Source: an uncultured Christensenella sp. (GTDB lineage Bacteria > Bacillota > Clostridia > Christensenellales > CAG-917). Taken from it: 64,000 bases of DNA. A program made the translations under genes and the position numbers. The stretch lies in assembly GCA_910584155.1 (NCBI GenBank), contig CAJTYG010000005.1, positions 100,886 through 164,885 of the forward strand, read 5' to 3'. Positions 15,315-22,898 of the stretch are shown here, one piece after another. Position 1 is the stretch's first letter; the number at the start of each line of letters is the position of its first letter. Below the pieces are notes generated by a model. It saw only the letters and a list, made by a program, of their open reading frames with translations. It was not told where the DNA came from and did no database searches.

Positions 15315-16898
15315 TTATGCCGCTTTACGCTCGCTTTTTATTTGCTCGATTTGCGCTTTTGCAGATTGCTCGGCATTTTTAAAAGCGTCTTCGAGCTGCC
15401 GTCTTGCTTCCTCTATGCCGTCTATTGCGGTCTGTTGCCAATCGGCCACCTCGTCAAGCTCGTCGGGAGTGAGGTCGCTGCGTATCTGATCTAACGCCAA
15501 ATCCGACTTTTTAAACGCCTTATCCGACAGCTCTCTTATTTCCGTCACGGTTATCTTAAAGTCGGACAAAACACCTGCGAGGCTTGTCACAAGGTCGGAA
15601 AAGTCGTTTATCGCCGACTGTATCGGCTGCGGCAAAATGGACTCAAACCCCTTTAGACCGTCCACTATGGACGACAGCGATTGCTTTATCACCTCGATTT
15701 CGGGCGCAAACTGCTGTGCAAGTCCGTCTATAGTTGTCTTTATTTCGCTTTCCACCGTTTTGAGGGCAGAGGTCAGATTTGCTTTCATTTCCTCGAGCGT
15801 GGCGGATAACTCGGTCTCTTTAAATTTTTTATCCGCATATGCTTCTATGCTTTTTACGGTGACGTCGCCGTTTGCGTTTTTAAGCTCGTCGGCGTTTTCA
15901 AGCTTGAATATGCTTGTGACACGCTCTATCTGCGCCTCGTTCAGCGGATATTCTCTCAGCTCACCCAAATAATCCACCGCATTTGCGATAGCCTTAAGCC
16001 CTCTCGCCGTCAGCTTGTAGCCCTGATATGCAAGCCCGTAGTATGCACGCAGCGGGTGGTGCAGGATATAATAGGCAGTATATACGCCGTCGGTTACTGC
16101 GCCGAGCGCCTTTTGATAGAGGTCGTCCGCTTTTGCGCAGTCCGTCTTGTATGCTTCTGTCTCAAACGCCTTTGCCTGTTTATGGTCTTTGTTTACTGCC
16201 TGCAAAAGCTCGTGCGTATCTAGCTCTGCCGCCTCGTCCGCAGATATGCCGAGCGCTTCCGCCGCAGAGGACAAAATTTTAAATTCGCCGAAAGTCAGCG
16301 AGGTCGTATTTATTCTGCCGATGTATTCCTCTTTAAATTCCTCAAATCTGCGCATTAGCGAATATGAGCTCAAGCCGCTCACGCTTACGCTCAAGTCCTT
16401 TTCGGAAGCGGTCTTAATGATTTGTTCGGATACGACGTCGGATATGGTGTCGCCTGATTGAGAATGGTCGTAGGTGTCTTCGGTTGCGGTAACGGACGTT
16501 TGCACGGTGCTGTTGTCGTCCGTGAGATAGCCCATTTCCATGGCAAGCGAGGTGATTTTGGCTATTGCGGTTTTAATATCCTCGCCGACAATTCCGTCCT
16601 CGCCGTAAAGCAAAATTTTGCCGTCGTCATTTGCGCCGTAAGCGCTCAGTACGGTGTTGTCGTAGTTTGTCGTAAGCTCAACGGACGGATTGATGTCAAT
16701 GGTTATAAAGGCGGTCGCCAACGTCCTGTCAACCATGTAGGACGGATAAAGCGGACCGCCGCATTGATTGCCGCTGCTTTGATTGCCGTTGTTGGGCTTG
16801 TTGTAGTTTTGCTGCCCGTCTTCGTCGCAGGCGACAAGCGCAAAGCAAAGTATCGCCGCAAGCAGCAACGTCAATATTAAAAACAGTTTTTTCTTCAT
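15315..16898 (-). CDS. Lipoprotein with RsgI-like domain and long helical C-terminus (A)
   Basis: A 527-residue paralogue of the lipoprotein at 11985-13475. The signal peptide ends in lipobox LVAC (Cys24), followed by an Asn/Gly/Gln-rich linker. An RsgI-middle-type domain starts FITIDINPSVELTTNYDN with Asn70-Pro71. The shared features downstream are LLYGEDGIVGEDI, AYYILHHPLRAYYGLAYQGYK, GDVTVKSIEAYADKKFK and a helical C-terminus rich in Lys, Glu and Ala. GGGAGG precedes the start. The 54-bp gap to folA has a weak TATAAT-like -10 but not the P1/P2 motif, so it may be expressed constitutively or by readthrough. The function is unknown. Confidence 0.75.
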   Translation of the reverse strand: MKKKLFLILTLLLAAILCFALVACDEDGQQNYNKPNNGNQSSGNQCGGPLYPSYMVDRTLATAFITIDINPSVELTTNYDNTVLSAYGANDDGKILLYGEDGIVGEDIKTAIAKITSLAMEMGYLTDDNSTVQTSVTATEDTYDHSQSGDTISDVVSEQIIKTASEKDLSVSVSGLSSYSLMRRFEEFKEEYIGRINTTSLTFGEFKILSSAAEALGISADEAAELDTHELLQAVNKDHKQAKAFETEAYKTDCAKADDLYQKALGAVTDGVYTAYYILHHPLRAYYGLAYQGYKLTARGLKAIANAVDYLGELREYPLNEAQIERVTSIFKLENADELKNANGDVTVKSIEAYADKKFKETELSATLEEMKANLTSALKTVESEIKTTIDGLAQQFAPEIEVIKQSLSSIVDGLKGFESILPQPIQSAINDFSDLVTSLAGVLSDFKITVTEIRELSDKAFKKSDLALDQIRSDLTPDELDEVADWQQTAIDGIEEARRQLEDAFKNAEQSAKAQIEQIKSERKAA

Positions 16899-16952
16899 AT
16901 AAGTCCTCCCAAAATTATATGCCGAGTGTGGTTTAATTTGTTTATAAGCTCT

Positions 16953-17465
16953 TTAAAACCCGAGCGGAGCTTTGTTTTTGTAGGTGCAGAAGCGAATTGT
17001 GTATCCGTTGTCTTCAACGGGCTCGGACACTGCGGTGCACTGCCAATTTTCAAGGCTGTCGAGGTCGTCGAAAAACACCGAAGCGCCGCCGTCTGCGTCA
17101 ACCTTTGTGATGACGGCTTCCTCGCAGTAGGGCAGCATTGTATGATACATCATTGCGCCGCCGATGACATAAGCGTCGGATGTGTCAAAACCCTTTAATA
17201 TCTCAAATAGTTGCCCGAGCGAGGTCGCAAGTATGTATCCCTTTGTCTCGGCGTCGCTTTGCGTTCCGTTTGGATTCAGCACTATGTTCGTGCGCCCCTT
17301 AAGCGGCATTCCGTTTGGAAATGAGAGCAGTGTATTGCTGCCCATTATCACGATTTTTCCTTTGGTGTGAGCGACAAAGTGGCGCATATCCTCCTTTAGA
17401 TGAAACAGCAGGTCGTTGTTTTTGCCTATGCCCCACTTGCTGTCGACTGCAACTATCAGCTTCAT
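16953..17465 (-). CDS. folA: Dihydrofolate reductase
   Basis: A 170-residue NADPH-dependent reductase converting dihydrofolate to tetrahydrofolate. MKLIVAVDSKWGIGKNNDLLFHLKEDMRHF shows the substrate-binding Leu/His/Lys region, with catalytic acidic residue in HLKEDM. GKIVIMGSNTLLSFP and a C-terminal YVIGGAMMYHTMLPYCEEAVITKV carry the NADPH site. Its start overlaps the thyA stop by 4 bases, so it regenerates the dihydrofolate made by ThyA. The size is standard. Confidence 0.95.
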   Translation of the reverse strand: MKLIVAVDSKWGIGKNNDLLFHLKEDMRHFVAHTKGKIVIMGSNTLLSFPNGMPLKGRTNIVLNPNGTQSDAETKGYILATSLGQLFEILKGFDTSDAYVIGGAMMYHTMLPYCEEAVITKVDADGGASVFFDDLDSLENWQCTAVSEPVEDNGYTIRFCTYKNKAPLGF

Positions 17466-18292
17466 ATTGCAACCTCTATCTTCTTGTCGAGCTTTGTAAA
17501 CTGATAGTTTTCAAGCTCGAAATCGTCTACGGTAAAATCGTAAAAGTTTTTGATATCCTTGTTCATTTTAAACGTCGGAGCGGGGTATTGCGGATTTTTT
17601 AAAATTTCCTCTACTATGGGGATATGACGGTCATAGATGTGTGCGTCGCTTATGACGTGCACAAGCTCGCCGACCTCGAGTCCGCTGACCTGCGCAAACA
17701 TATGTACGAGCACGGCGTACTGCACGACGTTCCAGTTGTTGGCGGTAAGAGTGTCCTGACTGCGCTGATTGAGTATTGCGTTCAGCTTGTTGCCCGTTAC
17801 GTTGAAGGTCATCGAATATGCGCAGGGGTACAGGTGCATTTCGTGCAGGTCGGCAAAGTTGTAGATGTTTGTCAGTATCCTGCGTGATTGTGGATTGTGC
17901 TTCAAGTCGTAAAGCACTCTGTCCACTTGGTCAAAATCGCCCTCGGGGTAGATGTGCTTGATGCCGAGCTGATATCCGTATGCCTTGCCTATTGAGCCGC
18001 TTTCGTCCGCCCAACTGTCCCATATGTGCGAATTAAGCTCGTGCACGTTGTTGCTCTTTTTCTGCCATATCCAAAGCAGCTCGTCTATTGCGGATTTAAA
18101 AGCGGTGCGCCTGAGCGTGGTTATGGGAAATTCCTTTGACAGGTCGTAGCGGTTGACGATACAAAACTTTTTTACCGTATGCGCAGGCGTGCCGTCAAGC
18201 CATTTTGGGCGTACGGGCAAGCCCTCGTCGGATATGCCGTTGTCGATGATATCCCTACAGGTGTCTATAAAAATGCGGTCTGCTATGCTCAT
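17462..18292 (-). CDS. thyA: Thymidylate synthase (ThyA type)
   Basis: A 276-residue enzyme making dTMP from dUMP with methylene-tetrahydrofolate as donor. The catalytic loop is HLYPCAYSMTFNV with Cys, followed by LNQRSQDTLTANNWNVVQYAVL, the dUMP/folate-binding region with conserved Arg, Gln, Ser, Asp and Asn. DAHIYDRHIPIV near the C-terminus is also typical. The conserved Pro-Cys-His-Tyr is PCAYS here (Ala for His), a known natural variant in some bacterial ThyA. The neighbour folA is coupled. Confidence 0.94.
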   Translation of the reverse strand: MSIADRIFIDTCRDIIDNGISDEGLPVRPKWLDGTPAHTVKKFCIVNRYDLSKEFPITTLRRTAFKSAIDELLWIWQKKSNNVHELNSHIWDSWADESGSIGKAYGYQLGIKHIYPEGDFDQVDRVLYDLKHNPQSRRILTNIYNFADLHEMHLYPCAYSMTFNVTGNKLNAILNQRSQDTLTANNWNVVQYAVLVHMFAQVSGLEVGELVHVISDAHIYDRHIPIVEEILKNPQYPAPTFKMNKDIKNFYDFTVDDFELENYQFTKLDKKIEVAI

Positions 18293-18374
18293 TGAGTGTA
18301 CCTCGATGTTGATATTTGCGAATTTGGCACTTTATCGCACATATTATATGAGATAAAGTGCCGTTTGTGTAAAA

Positions 18375-20129
18375 TCAGTCTTTGATCACAAGCTGTTTGT
18401 TGAGCTGCTTTACGAGTTCTACTGGCAGCTTTATAACCTTTCTGTCATAGGTGACGAGTCCGTTTATTTCTTCCTCAACGTCGCTCACCTGCGTGTAGAC
18501 GGTTGCGGACAAGCCCTTTTCTATATTTGGAATTATGCGCTTTTCAAACAGCTTTTTGTATGCCTTTGCATACTTTTCGGGTGTATTGTAAATGCGATAT
18601 CCAAACGATTTTTTGGGGCTGAACACGTGCTCCTTTGTCTTTATGGAATAGCCGCCGAATTCGCTTAGCAATATGCAACGCTTGTCCTTTGGCATTTTGA
18701 TAGGCTTAAAGTATATATGCAGGCTCTTTGTATCAGACGTGCCCTTGCCTTGATCGTTCCAACCCGATACGCTGTCGATAAGACGGGTAGGATCTATCTT
18801 TTTCATATCGTTTGTGATACGCACGGAGTCAAACTGTCCCCAACCCTCGTTGAACGCTACCCAAGTGGACAGCGATACGCAGTTTTTAAGGTAGTTCATC
18901 GTGATACGCACCTCTTTTTCAAACTCGTCTCTGCCTTCCTTGTCCTGTCTTGCCAAACGCTTGTAGGCTTTTTCGTTGTTGTCCTTGATGTGAATTTCCA
19001 AGAACGCAAGCACGCCTATGTACATCATCTTATATTTTGTGCCGCCTGTGACCATATCCTGCCAAACGAGGATACCTTCCTTGTCGCAGTGATAGTACCA
19101 ACGCAGCGGTTCGATTTTGATGTGCTTTCTTATCATATTGAAGCCCATTGATTTGACAAGCTTCACGTCGTATTCGAGAGCAGCGTTTGACGGGGGAGTG
19201 AGCATTCCGTCCGACCAATAGCCCTGATCGAGCACGCCCGTGTGGAAGTACGGCTTGTTGTTTAAGCCCATACGCTTAAAGCCCTTGCTGTCCGTCACCC
19301 AACTGAATTTGCGCATTCCGAAATATGACTTCACGGTGTCGTCGCCGACCTTAAACGCAAGGTCGTACAGCTTTGGATTTTCCGGACACCAAAGCTCATA
19401 GTCGCTTAGCGGAATTTCGATATAGTTGCCCTCGCACGTAGCCGTCGCTTTTATCTTGCCGTTGTCAAGCACGATTATATCGACGGGTGCGTCTGCGGAC
19501 TTGTCGAACGTGAGCTTAAGCAGGTCGTTGTCGATGTCGGGGACTATGGTCACGTCTTTTAAATATACCTCGGGCATGCTCTCAAGCCATACGCTCTGCC
19601 ATATGCCCGATTGCGGCGTATACCAAATGCCGCCTCTCTTTATAGCCTGCTTTGCGTGGGTGTGATATGAGGTGTCCGACGGATCGGTGACTGCAAGTCT
19701 GATGTCGTTTTCGCCCTTTCTTATCGCAGACGAAACGTCTATGGCAAAGGGCATATAGCCGCCTCTGTGCTCGCCGACGTTTATGCCGTTAAGCGTGATT
19801 TTGCACTCGAAGTCAACTGCGTCAAAGTGAATGAGCGTATGCGCCTTTATAAAACCGTCGGGCACGTTGAAGGTGCGGTGATAATAAAGCACGTCGTTTG
19901 GAGTGACCATAGTGCCCTCGGGCAAGCCCGACAGCAGGCTTTCGGGTGAAAACGGCACTAATATTTTGCCTTGATATGCGCCCTCGAAGTTTTCGCTTTT
20001 GCGCATTATTGCGTAGTCCCACTTTCCGTTGAGAGTGATATAGCTGTCTCTTGCAAATTGCGGACGTGGATATTCCGCAAGCGGGGTTTCGGATACTTCA
20101 AATGGTGTGCGAAGTCTTACAGTTTCCAT
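18375..20129 (-). CDS. Glycoside hydrolase family 2 protein (beta-galactosidase/glucuronidase-like)
   Basis: A 584-residue GH2 enzyme. There is a sugar-binding jelly-roll (residues 1-170), with YYHRTFNVPDGF and HFDAVDFECKITLNGINVG, an Ig-like domain (about 180-270), and a TIM barrel with acid/base Glu in VAFNEGWGQFDS and nucleophile Glu in LLSEFGGYS. No signal peptide, so it is cytoplasmic and would act on imported oligosaccharides, perhaps delivered by a GPH symporter. The start at 20129 follows GGAGGAAA; an upstream 60-residue extension of the frame has no site. Substrate specificity cannot be assigned; short GH2 proteins of this form are often annotated beta-galactosidase. Confidence 0.88.
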   Translation of the reverse strand: METVRLRTPFEVSETPLAEYPRPQFARDSYITLNGKWDYAIMRKSENFEGAYQGKILVPFSPESLLSGLPEGTMVTPNDVLYYHRTFNVPDGFIKAHTLIHFDAVDFECKITLNGINVGEHRGGYMPFAIDVSSAIRKGENDIRLAVTDPSDTSYHTHAKQAIKRGGIWYTPQSGIWQSVWLESMPEVYLKDVTIVPDIDNDLLKLTFDKSADAPVDIIVLDNGKIKATATCEGNYIEIPLSDYELWCPENPKLYDLAFKVGDDTVKSYFGMRKFSWVTDSKGFKRMGLNNKPYFHTGVLDQGYWSDGMLTPPSNAALEYDVKLVKSMGFNMIRKHIKIEPLRWYYHCDKEGILVWQDMVTGGTKYKMMYIGVLAFLEIHIKDNNEKAYKRLARQDKEGRDEFEKEVRITMNYLKNCVSLSTWVAFNEGWGQFDSVRITNDMKKIDPTRLIDSVSGWNDQGKGTSDTKSLHIYFKPIKMPKDKRCILLSEFGGYSIKTKEHVFSPKKSFGYRIYNTPEKYAKAYKKLFEKRIIPNIEKGLSATVYTQVSDVEEEINGLVTYDRKVIKLPVELVKQLNKQLVIKD

Positions 20130-20209
20130 AAAATTTCCTCCATATATAAAAGCATTATAACATAATAAACATATACTCACAAGAGCATTGACAAATTTTT
20201 TGGCGATAA

Positions 20210-20238
20210 TTGACCGTAGAATACGTTTGTGATACAAT
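20210..20238 (+). promoter_or_regulatory. Promoter of the phosphodiesterase gene cluster
   Basis: TTGACC (20210-20215), 17-bp spacer, TACAAT (20233-20238). It lies in the divergent 130-bp interval with the GH2 gene. Confidence 0.6.
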
Positions 20239-20259
20239 ATGCCTATCGAGGAGGCATTT

Positions 20260-20817
20260 ATGAAAATGTGTATAGGCTCGGACGTGCACGGCTCCGAGGC
20301 AAATCTCATCAGATTTTTTCAAGCGGCAGACAGACAGATAGCCGCCGATCCCGACACAAAGGTCGTGCTGCTCGGCGATATATACAACCACGGTCCCCGC
20401 AATCCTTTTCCCGAGGGATATGCGCCTATGCGAGTTGCAAAGCTGCTGAATGACGCTATGAGCTTTATCACCGTCATAAAGGGCAACTGCGACAGCGAAG
20501 TGGATCAGATGATAAGCAACTTCCCCATAATCGGCGATTTTTCTATGGAATGGATGGGACATACCGTGTTTTTCACTCACGGGCACAAGTGCAATCCCGA
20601 CCTGCCGCCCGTAGGCGCAAAGGCGGGCGATATCGTCTTTTACGGGCATTTTCACAGGGCAAGCCTTGTCGAAAAGGACGGCGTGCGCTATGTCTGCGTG
20701 GGCGCTATCGGCTTGAGTCCCGAAGGCGTTGAGCGTTCATATGCGGTTTTATCCGAGGATAAGGTCACTGTAAAAACGCTCGATGACGACAAAACTCTCA
20801 TCGAATTTACTGTCTGA
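20260..20817 (+). CDS. YfcE/MJ0936-family metallophosphodiesterase
   Basis: A 185-residue calcineurin-like phosphodiesterase. The metal-binding motifs are SDVHGSEANL, LLGDIYNHGPR, KGNCDSEVD, FFTHGHKC and FYGHFHRAS. These five blocks match the YfcE group, two-metal hydrolases that act on phosphodiesters in vitro; the natural substrate is uncertain. GAGGAGG at 8 bases supports the start at 20260. It is first in a run of three plus-strand genes. Confidence 0.9.
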   Translation: MKMCIGSDVHGSEANLIRFFQAADRQIAADPDTKVVLLGDIYNHGPRNPFPEGYAPMRVAKLLNDAMSFITVIKGNCDSEVDQMISNFPIIGDFSMEWMGHTVFFTHGHKCNPDLPPVGAKAGDIVFYGHFHRASLVEKDGVRYVCVGAIGLSPEGVERSYAVLSEDKVTVKTLDDDKTLIEFTV

Positions 20818-20838
20818 ATTAAATTTTGGGAGGATAAT

Positions 20839-21375
20839 ATGTTTTACGATTCCGAGGATATAAAAAGAGTTGCAACTATTTCGGCTCAAGTAAGAGATAT
20901 GGCTATAAAAAAGGATTATGACTCTTTCTTTGAAACGAAAAAGATGGCGTTATATACTTTTTGCCCGATAAATTATGAAATCGGTCAGGCGCTATATGAC
21001 CAAGCGGATAAGCTGCAATCGGAGTCATACGAAACAAAATACAAAAAGCTTGTTGAGGCAATTCAGGAATACGGCGGTCGGCTGTTCAGATTTATGATAG
21101 AAAATTTTGCAGGCGATACCAAACAGGCGGAGCGTGCTCTGTCACAGGGATTGCGCAACTATTTTTCAAGACAGACGGCAAGAAGGGTTGCGCTGCGCTA
21201 TTCCGAAATAGAGCGGATGATAGGCGGCAAGCTGCCGGACGAAGCGTATGAGTATTATAAAATGGAACCGTTTTGGAGAGCGCAAAACGAGTTTTCAAAG
21301 GCGTGGAGAGATTACGGATATGTTCATATCATGGTAAGCCATTATACCGATCCCGAAATTGTTTTTGAAAAGTAA
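20839..21375 (+). CDS. Unknown protein; C-terminal DUF7662-like segment
   Basis: A 178-residue soluble protein. The first 115 residues are helical without known motifs (QVRDMAIKKDYDSFFETKK, YKKLVEAIQEYGG). The C-terminal 55 residues, from RYSEIERMIGGKLPDEAYEY through PFWRAQNEFSKAWRDYGYVH to EIVFEK, resemble a small domain found in proteins of unknown function and some nuclease-associated proteins (EIE..IGG.LP.SA...WW...A.AW...GY). GGGAGG precedes the start. It sits 21 bases after the phosphodiesterase gene and 8 bases before the LRR gene, so the three may form one transcript. I cannot assign a function. Confidence 0.6.
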   Translation: MFYDSEDIKRVATISAQVRDMAIKKDYDSFFETKKMALYTFCPINYEIGQALYDQADKLQSESYETKYKKLVEAIQEYGGRLFRFMIENFAGDTKQAERALSQGLRNYFSRQTARRVALRYSEIERMIGGKLPDEAYEYYKMEPFWRAQNEFSKAWRDYGYVHIMVSHYTDPEIVFEK

Positions 21376-21383
21376 CCGAAAAA

Positions 21384-22655
21384 ATGAATATGACTGACGA
21401 TAATAACGAGAAAACATACACTTACGACGACGCTTTCGATTTTATGTTTGAAGAATGCGTATCTATTCCTAACGGCACGGAGCATATAGGCAACACTGCG
21501 TGCCGTTGGTTCAAAATGCGTGAGGTCACCTTTCCTTTTGGACTTAAAACCATTGGCGACGAGGCGTTTTCAAGATGTGCGGAGCTTAAAAAAGTAGCTT
21601 TTCCCATCACCCTGAAGTCCATTGGCGAAGAAGCTTTTTATCACTGCTGCGCACTCAAAGAAGTCGTCCTTTCACAAGGAATAAACAGTATAGGAAGAGC
21701 GGCTTTTGAGGAAACTGCGGTGGAAAGTATAGTCATACCATCTACGGTGGAGAGCTTCCCGTGTTGCTTCAAAAACTGCAGGTCACTGAAAAAGGCAGTC
21801 ATAGAGGACGGAGTAGAACAAATAGACGCTTCGGCTTTTGCGGGCTGTACTGCGCTCGAGGAAGTGGTTTTGCCAAGCACTTTAAAAAGGATAGGCTGGG
21901 CGGCGTTTAACGGGTGTACCTCTCTTAAAAGCATCGTGATTCCCGAGTCCATAGAGGTGATCGCAGATTTTGCATTTGAGGGCTGCATAAATCTTGAAAG
22001 GGTGGAGCTTCCCGATTTAGTAAAAAAGATAGGCAAAAACGCCTTTAAAGGCTGCAAAAAGCTACCGCCCGTATTTTCGGACAGATTTGCGCTGAGGAAA
22101 AGCGTCAGAAAACAGCCCATATTTATAAAGCTTGCCGACAAGCCCGAGCAGTTTACATTTTTCGGCAGGGACGAGGTTGCGGGCGTAGTAAACAAAAAAG
22201 CACGATATACTACGGTGTATGTCCCTGACGGCGTGCGCACGGTTTGTACGAGTGCGTTTTGCGAGCTGAATGTGAAGCAGGTCATTTTGCCCGACGGGTT
22301 GGAAGCTATAGAAAAATGTGCGTTTAAGGACTGCGTAAATTTCAAAAAGATATTCATTCCCAAAAGCGTAAAGACCATAGACGACGATGCGTTTTTAGGG
22401 TGCAAGCTGCTCAAAATCTATTGCGAGGGCGAGCCGCAGGATGGATGGCTAAACAAGCCTGAAACTAAGCGGGTTTTTTATGACGATATGACAGATGCGT
22501 TCAATTTTCACCGTTCGTCTGGCTCGTTTGACGACCGCTATATCGTGGAAAGAGTTGAGATAACGCACAATAATTTTAACCCCGAAGGACGCCCTGTCTT
22601 TACCAACGTTTCAAGGGAAGAGTTTTTAAAGCTTTTGAGCGAGGATAACGGTTAG
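21384..22655 (+). CDS. BspA-type leucine-rich repeat protein
   Basis: A 423-residue protein made mostly of LRR_5 (TpLRR/BspA) repeats of about 23 residues: units such as FPFGLKTIGDEAFSRCAELKKV, LPSTLKRIGWAAFNGCTSLKSI and LPDGLEAIEKCAFKDCVNFKKI run from residue 18 to 350, interrupted at about 230-270. No signal peptide or cell-wall anchor, so it is probably cytoplasmic, unlike adhesin BspA. LRR_5 domains mediate protein binding. It has no good ribosome binding site (CCGAAAAA before ATG 21384; ATG 21390 is also possible), suggesting coupling to the upstream gene. Role unknown. Confidence 0.85.
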   Translation: MNMTDDNNEKTYTYDDAFDFMFEECVSIPNGTEHIGNTACRWFKMREVTFPFGLKTIGDEAFSRCAELKKVAFPITLKSIGEEAFYHCCALKEVVLSQGINSIGRAAFEETAVESIVIPSTVESFPCCFKNCRSLKKAVIEDGVEQIDASAFAGCTALEEVVLPSTLKRIGWAAFNGCTSLKSIVIPESIEVIADFAFEGCINLERVELPDLVKKIGKNAFKGCKKLPPVFSDRFALRKSVRKQPIFIKLADKPEQFTFFGRDEVAGVVNKKARYTTVYVPDGVRTVCTSAFCELNVKQVILPDGLEAIEKCAFKDCVNFKKIFIPKSVKTIDDDAFLGCKLLKIYCEGEPQDGWLNKPETKRVFYDDMTDAFNFHRSSGSFDDRYIVERVEITHNNFNPEGRPVFTNVSREEFLKLLSEDNG

Positions 22656-22839
22656 GCTTAATAGTAAAACAGGGAAGTTAAAAGCTTGCAAAACAACACT
22701 ATAGTTTGAATTTTATGTCACAATAGTTAAATACCTGCCGTATTTTTTTGGTAGACGTTTTAATATATCTATATATCTTTGTTTTAAAATTGAATAGCAT
22801 CAAAATGTGTCATATGTGCCTTGTAATGTTTTTAAAGTG

Positions 22840-22868
22840 TTGATTTTTGGAGTATTTGATAGTATAAT
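22840..22868 (+). promoter_or_regulatory. Promoter of the TIR-NTPase-HD gene
   Basis: TTGATT (22840-22845), 17-bp spacer, TATAAT (22863-22868). The preceding 180 bases (22656-22839) are AT-rich and hold no gene that I can see. Confidence 0.55.
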
Positions 22869-22898
22869 ATAATTCATTTGTTTTGCGGAGGGTTTTAT

